A stretch of DNA of 12,708 nucleotides from Candidatus Bathyarchaeota archaeon. GTDB lineage: Archaea; Thermoproteota; Bathyarchaeia; 40CM-2-53-6. Of the stretch, positions 7,529-12,708 are shown piece by piece. The stretch covers positions 1-12,708 of the forward strand of contig VBBG01000032.1 in the NCBI GenBank assembly GCA_005882905.1, written 5' to 3'. The notes beneath the pieces were generated by a model that was not told where the DNA came from, did no database searches, and saw only the letters and a program-made list of their open reading frames with translations. Position 1 is the first letter of the stretch. Each line of letters begins with the position of its first letter. Made by a program: the position numbers and the translations under genes.

Positions 7529-7537
7529 TAATTATCT
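7529..7537 (-). promoter_or_regulatory. TATA-like box of pyrD
   Basis: Minus-strand AGATAATTA centred 36 nt before the TTG start, the same spacing as at four or five other genes in this window. Confidence 0.4.
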
Positions 7538-7559
7538 TCGCGCCCCCAGCCTATCCTAG

Positions 7560-7567
7560 TACATTAT
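7560..7567 (+). promoter_or_regulatory. TATA-like box of the nop5 operon
   Basis: TACATTAT centred about 29-30 nt before the TTG of nop5, which would leave only a few leader nucleotides. A GGGAGAGG run at 7581-7588 also precedes the start and could act as a ribosome site if transcription begins further upstream. Confidence 0.35.
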
Positions 7568-7592
7568 CCCCGTCACGATCGGGAGAGGACCT

Positions 7593-8903
7593 TTGAAGGC
7601 ATATCTGATAGATTCGCCAGCAGGACTGTTTCTAGTCGACAAGACTGGCAAGCTTACAGAGAAATCACTCTTTCCACGCAACCCAAGCGATGCCGCCATT
7701 CAACTGAAACAGGTCCAAGACGGCATTTTGCCCGAGTCGTCATCTGCATTTGGTCGCAGACTCTCGGAACTAGAGCTCGAAACTGTAACGGTGGATACAG
7801 AGCCTCTCGCGACACTTGCAAGGTCATTCGTCAGAGGAGAAATTGTGCAGAGCGAGAACGACCCCACAATTTCCAAGCTTCGAAACCGGCTACCATCGAT
7901 TCTTGTACGTCTCAGGATAATAGAATCCAAAGATGAGTACGAGCAATTCGTAAGAGATGTCTCACTCGAACTCGCCAAGACTGCCATCGCGGAAGTGGCC
8001 ACAAAGCGTGATCTCTACGCCATCCAGACCGTCCGTGCCATAGAAGATCTGGACAAAATCTTGAACCTACTCGCGGGTAGGGTGAGAGAATGGTACGGGC
8101 TTCACTTTCCCGAACTGGATCGCCTCGTAGAGAAGCACGACACCTACATTCGCCTAGTCGAGAGCCTCGGTTCACGGGAATCGTTCACCCAAGATTCCCT
8201 CACCAAACTGGGAATACCCCAAGAAAGAGCCACGGAAATATCCGAGTCCGCAAAGAAATCCTCAGGAGCCCAGATATCATCCCCAGATTTGGAATGGCTG
8301 CAAGAGGTCTGCAGAACCGTCTCGGAACTCTACGGAACCCGAGAAGCTGCTGAAAAATACACGGACAAAATCATGGAAGAAGTTGCGCCGAACATGACGA
8401 CAGTGCTGGGCGCAGTCCTATCGGCCAAACTCATCTCTATGGCTGGAGGTCTAGAAAATATTGCGAAGATGCCTGCTAGCACCCTCCAAGTGCTTGGCGC
8501 AGAAAAGGCCCTCTTCAGGACGATCAAAACTGGCGCGCGACCCCCGAAGCATGGAATAATCTTTCAGTATGGACCAATCCATCAATCCCCGAAATGGCTT
8601 AGGGGAAAAATCGCCAGGGCCGTCGCCGGGAAGCTCGCCATAGCTGCGCGGATGGACGCCTTTGGAGGAGAGAACAGAGGAGAGCGTCTAAAGGCATCGC
8701 TCGAAAAGAAGATCGTAGACTTGAAGGGACGTTATCAAGGACCACCCCGCCATAGGGAGCATGGAAAACCGTGGAGTCAACCCTCACAAGAAGTTCAAAG
8801 GGATATACACGGTGGCCAGAGAGGGAAAGGAACGACTGGCTACGCGCAGCCTGACTCCCGGGACTACCGTCTACGGCGAGGACATCATAAGGATAGACGA
8901 TGA
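7593..8903 (+). CDS. nop5: Nop5 (Nop56/58) C/D-box sRNP scaffold protein
   Basis: Scaffold of the archaeal C/D-box RNP, binding L7Ae-RNA and docking fibrillarin for guided 2'-O-methylation of rRNA/tRNA. The frame as read is 436 residues, against about 370-410 usual without a tail. It shows an N-terminal fibrillarin-binding domain (1-115), a coiled-coil region (about 116-240) containing VREWYGLHFPEL at 164-175, and the Nop RNA-binding domain ending in GAEKALFRTIKTG at 302-314 and HGIIFQYGPIH then GKLAIAARMDAFGG at 346-359. The family match ends near residue 384. The last roughly 52 residues are basic, unlike the rest, and come largely from a 143-bp out-of-frame overlap with fibrillarin. One extra C in the CCCC run at 8745-8748 would make the protein end at TAG 8753-8755, after about 387 residues. 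TTG start at 7593 gives the normal N-terminus KAYLIDSPAG. Confidence 0.93.
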   Translation: MKAYLIDSPAGLFLVDKTGKLTEKSLFPRNPSDAAIQLKQVQDGILPESSSAFGRRLSELELETVTVDTEPLATLARSFVRGEIVQSENDPTISKLRNRLPSILVRLRIIESKDEYEQFVRDVSLELAKTAIAEVATKRDLYAIQTVRAIEDLDKILNLLAGRVREWYGLHFPELDRLVEKHDTYIRLVESLGSRESFTQDSLTKLGIPQERATEISESAKKSSGAQISSPDLEWLQEVCRTVSELYGTREAAEKYTDKIMEEVAPNMTTVLGAVLSAKLISMAGGLENIAKMPASTLQVLGAEKALFRTIKTGARPPKHGIIFQYGPIHQSPKWLRGKIARAVAGKLAIAARMDAFGGENRGERLKASLEKKIVDLKGRYQGPPRHREHGKPWSQPSQEVQRDIHGGQRGKGTTGYAQPDSRDYRLRRGHHKDRR

Positions 8904-9453
8904 AGAGTTTAGGGTCTGGGACCCTTTTCGAAGCAAGCTAGCCGCCGCGATTCTTAAAGGACTATCAAAAGTTCCAATTGCTCCAGGTAAGAAGGTTCTG
9001 TACCTCGGAGCTGCGAGTGGCACCACAGCCAGTCATGTAAGCGATATCGTAGGAGAAAGAGGGAGAGTGTATTGCGTAGAATTCGCGCAGAGATCATTTC
9101 GAGACCTCATTAACAACACATCGAAAAATCGGCGCAACATGACCCCGATATTTGGAGATGCCAGATTTCCTGGACGATATCGGAGCGTTGTCCAGGCCGT
9201 TGATACCATCTACTCCGATGTTGCCCAGCCCGATCAGGCAAGAATCCTTTCAGAAAACATCAACATGTATCTCGTAGACAAAGGAGAATTTTTGATGGCC
9301 GTAAAGGCTCGGAGCGTCGACGTTTCGAAAGACCCCGCAACGATCTTTCGCCTGGAGAAGCAAGTTCTCGAAACGAAGGGCCACACCATAACAGAGATGG
9401 TTAGACTCGACCCATTCGAACATGACCACTGTATGATCCTCGGAGCCATATAG
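8761..9453 (+). CDS. flpA: Fibrillarin-like rRNA/tRNA 2'-O-methyltransferase
   Basis: SAM-dependent 2'-O-methyltransferase, the catalytic subunit of the C/D-box sRNP, working with Nop5 and L7Ae. 230 residues, normal for archaea. The N-terminal beta domain carries GIYTV at 14-18, ATRSLTPGTTVYGED at 27-41 and FRVWDPFRSKLAAAI at 50-64. The Rossmann methyltransferase domain follows, with SAM loop YLGAASGTTASHVSD at 81-95, VYCVEFAQRSFRDL at 103-116, GDARFP at 132-137, and the catalytic-region residues IYSDVAQPDQ (Asp153) and MAVKARSVD (Lys182). The C-terminus is HDHCMILG. The only ATG start among the firm genes: ATG at 8761, where family similarity begins within a dozen residues. GGGAG lies directly before it, too close for a normal Shine-Dalgarno. 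Cotranscribed with nop5 and the UPF0216 gene. Confidence 0.96.
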   Translation: MENRGVNPHKKFKGIYTVAREGKERLATRSLTPGTTVYGEDIIRIDDEEFRVWDPFRSKLAAAILKGLSKVPIAPGKKVLYLGAASGTTASHVSDIVGERGRVYCVEFAQRSFRDLINNTSKNRRNMTPIFGDARFPGRYRSVVQAVDTIYSDVAQPDQARILSENINMYLVDKGEFLMAVKARSVDVSKDPATIFRLEKQVLETKGHTITEMVRLDPFEHDHCMILGAI

Positions 9454-9463
9454 GGGGCGTTGG

Positions 9464-9946
9464 TTGCTGGAACGAGACAGATTCACTGACGTGGTGCTTC
9501 GAGACGAGCTGAGACGGCTAAACTCTCACCTCCCAAAGATCAGAAGAACCCTGCAAGAGCTTCTAGCTGATAATTCCCCGAGTGTTTCCTCGGTCTCTGG
9601 CGACACGATAAGAATGAAACCCGAGGAGCTGAAGGAATTGGCCGTCTCCCTCCCCAACATCGCGCCTAACAGGGTTAGGCTCCCCTTGGTACTCCTCAGA
9701 AGGAGGGACCTGGGATCAGGCGCCTTCACTGTCCTCGGAGACCCTTACGAAGAGTACGCATTACTCCTACTTGCCGGGTCTTTCGATGGGACCTTTGAGG
9801 AGTTCAAGGAGCAGACACACCGCACTGCAACGATATACAAACCTCAGATCAGCCGCCTTCTCAGAAGATTCCATTCATTGATAGTGATAGGATTCGGAGG
9901 AGCGGGTCTGAATGAGTCATCACCCCATTATCCGGGAGAAACTTAA
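9464..9946 (+). CDS. UPF0216 (DUF61) family protein
   Basis: 160 residues. The first 105 or so follow the archaeal UPF0216 pattern: LNSHLPKIRRTLQELL at 19-34, an acidic/Ser-rich stretch, EELKELAVSLPNIAPNRVRLPLVLLRRRD at 54-82 (broken family core), and GAFTVLGDPYEEYALLLLAG at 86-105. The function of the family is unknown. The tail after residue 105 (FEEFKEQTHR...) is longer than I recall for the family and may be a lineage-specific extension. No membrane segment or signal peptide is evident. TTG start at 9464, 10 nt after the fibrillarin stop, with a G-run at 9453-9457 at Shine-Dalgarno distance. Its place as third gene of the nop5 operon suggests an RNA-related role, by context only. Family assignment is from memory of the pattern. 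Confidence 0.75.
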   Translation: MLERDRFTDVVLRDELRRLNSHLPKIRRTLQELLADNSPSVSSVSGDTIRMKPEELKELAVSLPNIAPNRVRLPLVLLRRRDLGSGAFTVLGDPYEEYALLLLAGSFDGTFEEFKEQTHRTATIYKPQISRLLRRFHSLIVIGFGGAGLNESSPHYPGET

Positions 9947-9955
9947 GCTATAGAC

Positions 9956-9970
9956 CCGGACGGGGTCCGG
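9956..9970 (+). terminator. Hairpin after the nop5 operon
   Basis: CCGGAC-GGG-GTCCGG, a perfect 6-bp stem with a 3-nt loop, 10 nt after the UPF0216 stop. No T-run follows, so an RNA 3'-end or stability hairpin is as likely as a true terminator. Confidence 0.35.
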
Positions 9971-10014
9971 ACTAGGATCTCTTGGGAAAGCTTGCAATCC
10001 TACACGAGGCAATA

Positions 10015-10029
10015 ATTCGTACTACGAAT
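10015..10029. promoter_or_regulatory. Perfect 7-1-7 palindrome overlapping the end of the small ORF
   Basis: ATTCGTA-C-TACGAAT is perfectly symmetric around one base and covers the stop codon (10022-10024) of the minus-strand small ORF. The 1-nt centre makes an RNA hairpin poor and a dimer-binding DNA site more likely. No regulator is identified. Confidence 0.35.
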
Positions 10030-10138
10030 CGAGTGTAGAAGTCCACTTTCCGGCTGGCAGCCGCGGAACAGCTCTCAGTGGCTTGACTGAGGCCTTGATC
10101 TTCTTGCGCTTTACCGTCTTGTTCATACGGATATCCAT
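10022..10138 (-). CDS. Small very basic protein of unknown function (38 aa)
   Basis: I do not recognise this protein. The ORF starts with ATG at 10138-10136 and gives 38 residues: a Lys/Arg-rich first half (MDIRMNKTVKRKKIKASVK) and a less charged second half, PLRAVPRLPAGKWTSTLDS. An alternative start is Met5. The best support is the promoter: a TATA box (minus-strand TTATAT at 10166-10161) is centred about 25 nt before the ATG, exact leaderless geometry. No cysteine, membrane segment or signal peptide is present. It is divergent from a SagB-type oxidoreductase gene and shares its TATA region. It could be a ribosome- or nucleic-acid-associated small protein; a modified-peptide precursor is more speculative, since only Ser/Thr near the C-terminus could be modified. 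The frame stays open further upstream, but that extension has no matching promoter. Confidence 0.45.
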   Translation of the reverse strand: MDIRMNKTVKRKKIKASVKPLRAVPRLPAGKWTSTLDS

Positions 10139-10156
10139 ATTGAACTGTGACGGATA

Positions 10157-10167
10157 TGAAATATAAC
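10157..10167. promoter_or_regulatory. Shared TATA region (small ORF / SagB-like gene)
   Basis: The plus strand reads TGAAATATAAC, the minus strand GTTATATTTCA. Its centre lies about 25 nt before the ATG of the minus-strand small ORF and about 36-37 nt before the TTG of the SagB-like gene, the same two distances as at the other shared TATA box in the window. Confidence 0.45.
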
Positions 10168-10199
10168 AGTTTCTGATCCCCGCTACCGGCCAAAAACAG

Positions 10200-11327
10200 T
10201 TGGTACCCATCGCAGAAAGGCGAGAGAAAGAGATCGGCCTAAGAATGCGAACCTCACCGCACATAGTGATATATTTCCAAGTCCGACAACTGGTTCTCGA
10301 GAACTACATCACAAGACAGAGTTTCCAAGGAGGGCCTGCCACGGTTCTCCTACTAGACTACTTCACCATATGGAGGACAGCCGCTCAAGCGTTGAGGGAT
10401 CTCACCGGATACACTGAAGAATCAATAGTCGATTCCATTCGCAACCTTCGCGATCACGGCCTTCTGATCGCTGAGGATTCAGAGCAAGACAGACTAGAAA
10501 ATAGATTTGCCAAGAAGTGGTTGTGGCCCAATGCGTCGCGCTACTATCATTTTGCGACAAAGCTTGATGAGCCATATTCTTCACCCGAAGAGATTAGGAA
10601 CTACTACGAGAAGTATCTGAAGGGCACGAAACAGCCTGCTATCTACAAGACGTACCCTGAGCGTCCGAAGATCAGACTTCTTCCAGACTCCGGGGCCGAA
10701 GCACCGCTCTTCCAGACCCTCCGCCTTCGACACACGACAAGAGACTTTTCGGGAGGATCGATAAGCCTGAAACAGTTGTCTAGAATCATATACTACACCT
10801 GGGGAAAACTGTCGACGTACAAGACCCAAGAATTCGGCCACCTCCTCCACAAGGCCAGCCCATCAGCAGGAGCCCGCCACCCAATAGAATCCTACGCGGT
10901 AGTCAATAATGTTGAAGGCGTTCGCCGAGGGATCTACCATTATTCCGTGAAAGACCACTCCCTTGAACTTGTCAAGGCCGGCGACTTCAGAGAAAGATGC
11001 GTAACCTTCTCTGCAGGGCAGACATGGACAAGAAACGCCAGCGTCTTATTCTTAATGACCGCTGTTGTAGAGAGAACAGCCTGGAAGTATAGAATCCCGA
11101 GAGTCTATCGAGCCTTCCTACTTGACGCTGGACATATCTCCCAATCCTTTCTCCTAGTCTCGACAGCACTCGGACTTGGTGCATTCTGCATAGGAGTAAT
11201 TTCCGACCTCTCGATTGAGAGAGAGCTGGGAATCGACGGTGTTAATGAAACAGCGATCTTCGCTGTTGGAGTCGGGTGTTCATCTAAGGAAAAAGGTGAT
11301 TTCGAGAAGGGAGCCGAAGTACACTAG
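10200..11327 (+). CDS. SagB/ThcOx-type nitroreductase-fold dehydrogenase
   Basis: FMN-dependent oxidoreductase of the SagB type; characterised members oxidise azolines to azoles in peptide toxins made with a YcaO cyclodehydratase, but many members have no known substrate. 375 residues. An N-terminal region (about 20-150) looks helical, with a winged-helix-like stretch at 69-90 (GYTEESIVDSIRNLRDHGLL). The nitroreductase core spans about 168-362: LRLRHTTRDFSGG at 174-186 (FMN-phosphate arginines), KASPSAGARHPIESYAVV at 218-235, GIYHYSVKDHSLELV at 244-258, YRAFLLDAGHISQS at 303-316, LGLGAFCIG at 324-332, and FAVGVGC at 354-360. TTG start at 10200; ATG at 10245 is an alternative but sits 82 nt from the TATA box. 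No YcaO, protease or transporter gene lies in the window, so a peptide-modification role is unproven. Confidence 0.82.
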   Translation: MVPIAERREKEIGLRMRTSPHIVIYFQVRQLVLENYITRQSFQGGPATVLLLDYFTIWRTAAQALRDLTGYTEESIVDSIRNLRDHGLLIAEDSEQDRLENRFAKKWLWPNASRYYHFATKLDEPYSSPEEIRNYYEKYLKGTKQPAIYKTYPERPKIRLLPDSGAEAPLFQTLRLRHTTRDFSGGSISLKQLSRIIYYTWGKLSTYKTQEFGHLLHKASPSAGARHPIESYAVVNNVEGVRRGIYHYSVKDHSLELVKAGDFRERCVTFSAGQTWTRNASVLFLMTAVVERTAWKYRIPRVYRAFLLDAGHISQSFLLVSTALGLGAFCIGVISDLSIERELGIDGVNETAIFAVGVGCSSKEKGDFEKGAEVH

Positions 11328-11375
11328 CCCACGTCTGTTTCATCCGGCCCTCTTAAACTGACCATTTTGGGCTCA

Positions 11376-11406
11376 CTGAGGGAACTCAGGGTCCTGACGC
11401 CTTTTT
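11376..11406 (+). terminator. Hairpin and T-run after the SagB-like gene
   Basis: CTGAG-GGAA-CTCAG at 11376-11389 forms a 5-bp stem closed by a GNRA-type tetraloop; TTTTT follows at 11402-11406. It is placed 49 nt after the stop codon. Archaeal termination relies mainly on the T-run, so the hairpin may be incidental. Confidence 0.35.
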
Positions 11407-11485
11407 CTACACCATTCCTCCGAGAATAACTCGATGACTACCCACAGAAAGATGAGACAATATCTCTAGGCAACTACCTTTTCTC

Positions 11486-11507
11486 GTGTCGAGAGTCCAT
11501 TCGACAC
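11486..11507. promoter_or_regulatory. Inverted repeat upstream of the M29-like gene's promoter
   Basis: Perfect 7-bp arms GTGTCGA and TCGACAC are separated by 8 nt and end 7 bp before the TATA-like box at 11514-11523. A site just upstream of TATA suits an activator or repressor of the M29-like gene. If transcribed from upstream it would also fold as a stem-loop. Confidence 0.3.
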
Positions 11508-11513
11508 CTTCAA

Positions 11514-11523
11514 CGCTTATCTA
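11514..11523 (+). promoter_or_regulatory. TATA-like box of the M29-like gene
   Basis: CGCTTATCTA is centred about 37 nt before the TTG start, the spacing shared by several promoters here. The match to a TATA consensus is moderate. Confidence 0.35.
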
Positions 11524-11555
11524 CGCGATGAAACTCATTTACGACTGGTCTCTGC

Positions 11556-12647
11556 TTGCCGGATGATTCCATAGCCAGGCGAATAGTTCAGACCTCTCTG
11601 CGAATCCATGAAGATGATATGGTCCTAATCGAGACATGGCAACACACGATAGACCTAGCAAGCGACATTGCCCTCGAATGTCTCAGGACTGGAGCAAAGC
11701 CGTTAGTCACCTTGATGACGGATCGTCTCTGGTGGAAGGCCTTGGAAGAGATACCGGAGCAGTACATGCGCAAGACCCCTCGACACATGCTGAACGCGAT
11801 CGAGAGTACAACTGTCTGGATCGGTCTCGGAGGACCGGAAGACCCTACGAGGTTCAGAGAAGTGCCTTCATCCCGCCTAGAGCCTTTATACGAGGGCGAC
11901 AAGCCCGTGTTCGATAAGACCGTCGAGAGGAAAATCAGATCATTACAGGTTCTACTCGGTGATGTCACCCCACAGCGAGCCAGAGCCTACGGCTTCGACT
12001 ACGGCCGATGGCTCAAGAGCACAGAGGAAGCAATACGAGTCGATTACCCGAAGATTACCGAGCTGGGAAAGAGGATCGCGAGTCGCCTCGAGCGCGGCTC
12101 AAGAGTTCATGTCACATCTAAGCTTGGCACAGATATCAGGTTCGACGTTAGCAAGAGACCGGTGCATGTTCAGGACGGGATCGTTGACGAGGAAGATATG
12201 GCTCGAGGGCTTGTCTCAACCCAGCTCCCGTCAGGAAAGGTCGAAGTCGCTCCGATTGAGACCTCTGGTCGGGGAACCGTCATGTTCGACACGCCTAGAG
12301 CATTGAAGGGACGTCTGATAGCCGACTTGCAGCTCATCTTCGAAAAGGGACGTGTCAGAGAATTTCACGCCAAGAAATACGAAGACGTCTTCCGAGAAGT
12401 GTTCGAGGCTACTCAAGGAGACAAGGACTCGATCGGCCACTTTGCAATAGGACTGAACCCCAAAATCGAACTCATCGGGTACCCAAGTGACGAGCTGGCA
12501 CTCGGAACCGCCACCATCGGAATCGGCGCCAACAAGGGCAACGGCGGTCTAAACGACAGCAGTTTTGAATTCTCGGGGACACTTACCAAGCCGACCATCG
12601 ACATCGATGGCACGGCTCTCATGGTAGACGGGAGACTGGTCCTCTAA
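11556..12647 (+). CDS. M29 aminopeptidase-like protein lacking the metal ligands
   Basis: 363 residues, resembling the thermophilic metallo-aminopeptidase family M29 (AmpS/aminopeptidase T) over its length: N-terminal domain (IVQTSLRIHEDDMVLIET at 10-27, DIALECLRTGAKPLV at 37-51) and C-terminal catalytic-type domain (QLPSGKVEVAPIE at 223-235, GHFAIGLNP at 294-302, ALGTATIGIG at 315-324, GGLNDSSFEFSGTLTKPTID at 330-349, MVDGRLVL at the end). In active M29 enzymes these motifs carry two Glu, then His, then a His/Asp pair as metal ligands. Here the aligned positions appear to be Lys228, His295, Thr320, Glu338 and Ser340, so the dinuclear site is lost. Peptidase activity is therefore doubtful; it may bind peptides or have another role. 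TTG start at 11556; monocistronic as far as can be seen. Alignment to the family was done from memory. Confidence 0.78.
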   Translation: MPDDSIARRIVQTSLRIHEDDMVLIETWQHTIDLASDIALECLRTGAKPLVTLMTDRLWWKALEEIPEQYMRKTPRHMLNAIESTTVWIGLGGPEDPTRFREVPSSRLEPLYEGDKPVFDKTVERKIRSLQVLLGDVTPQRARAYGFDYGRWLKSTEEAIRVDYPKITELGKRIASRLERGSRVHVTSKLGTDIRFDVSKRPVHVQDGIVDEEDMARGLVSTQLPSGKVEVAPIETSGRGTVMFDTPRALKGRLIADLQLIFEKGRVREFHAKKYEDVFREVFEATQGDKDSIGHFAIGLNPKIELIGYPSDELALGTATIGIGANKGNGGLNDSSFEFSGTLTKPTIDIDGTALMVDGRLVL

Positions 12648-12708
12648 GTCCTAAGACCCGTCCCAGACCCAATGCCAACACCTGTAGAGGGAAGCAGCGG
12701 ACGAAACG
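12648..12708. other. Window end without a supportable gene
   Basis: 61 bp after the M29-like gene. An ATG at 12672 opens a 12-codon plus-strand frame to the edge, and a short minus-strand frame ends at 12651. Neither can be judged at this length. Confidence 0.3.

Noticed and set aside
9972..10193. 73-residue minus-strand open frame overlapping the small basic ORF
   Set aside because: A different frame from the one fitting the TATA spacing; composition looks random. The 38-codon frame is preferred.
9947..10199. Search for a tRNA or C/D-box guide RNA near the Nop5 operon
   Set aside because: No T-loop-like sequence, no cloverleaf and no properly spaced C and D boxes could be seen here or in the gaps at 718-942 and 11328-11555.
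11486..11566. GTG-initiated 26-codon plus-strand frame overlapping the start of the M29-like gene, a possible leader peptide
   Set aside because: A weak TATA-like match lies about 24 nt upstream, but the GTG is inside the inverted repeat and the better promoter for the M29-like gene starts downstream of it.
12672..12708. ATG-initiated plus-strand frame running off the window (12 codons)
   Set aside because: Too short for any assignment; no clear promoter of its own.
1..12708. CRISPR array, insertion sequence, integrase, phage or toxin-antitoxin module
   Set aside because: No spaced direct repeats, no transposase or recombinase motifs, and gene content is conserved housekeeping with uniform composition by eye.

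Overview
The window reads as a piece of an archaeal chromosome. The evidence is a set of archaea-specific or archaeal-type genes: Nop5 plus fibrillarin, a UPF0216/DUF61 protein, a DUF2116-type zinc-ribbon protein and an archaeal-type adenosylhomocysteinase. Genes are preceded by TATA boxes about 25-38 nt before the start codon, usually without a Shine-Dalgarno sequence. Base composition is moderate, and start codons are strikingly non-ATG: of 12 firm genes I read 9 TTG, 2 GTG and 1 ATG. I cannot fix the lineage from sequence alone. A TACK-type archaeon (Bathyarchaeia/Nitrososphaeria-like) is my guess, not a demonstration. No rRNA, tRNA, CRISPR array, insertion sequence or phage gene was seen; this is mostly housekeeping chromosome.

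Layout. 1-717 (-): 5' part of adenosylhomocysteinase, cut by the window edge. 718-942: divergent promoter region with inverted repeats. 943-2403 (+): IMP dehydrogenase, tail-to-tail and overlapping by 4 bp with a metal-dependent amidohydrolase (2400-3956, -). 4032-5768 (-): DUF255/YyaL-type thioredoxin-domain protein, whose promoter is shared back to back with a GAF-domain/fRMsr-like protein (5831-6349, +), followed 3 nt later by a small zinc-ribbon membrane protein (6353-6565, +). 6568-7497 (-): dihydroorotate dehydrogenase. 7593-9946 (+): operon nop5 - fibrillarin - UPF0216. 10022-10138 (-): a 38-residue very basic small ORF, divergent from a SagB-type nitroreductase-fold oxidoreductase (10200-11327, +). 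11328-11555: intergenic region with two hairpins and a promoter. 11556-12647 (+): an M29 aminopeptidase-like protein that has lost its metal ligands. 12648-12708: no supportable gene.

How the genes fit together. Three genes are nucleotide/one-carbon housekeeping (adenosylhomocysteine removal, GMP synthesis, pyrimidine synthesis). Nop5 and fibrillarin form the core of the C/D-box sRNA-guided 2'-O-methylation complex, and SAH hydrolase removes the by-product of that and other methylations. The DUF255 and GAF/fRMsr-like genes share a promoter and both carry family-typical redox cysteines, hinting at a thiol/redox link.

Most worth a second look: the 143-bp out-of-frame overlap between nop5 and fibrillarin, which one missing C in a homopolymer would explain; the metal-ligand-less M29 protein; the orphan SagB-like enzyme with a divergent 38-residue basic peptide gene and a perfect 7-1-7 palindrome nearby; and the near-constant 35-38 nt TATA-to-TTG spacing at six promoters.
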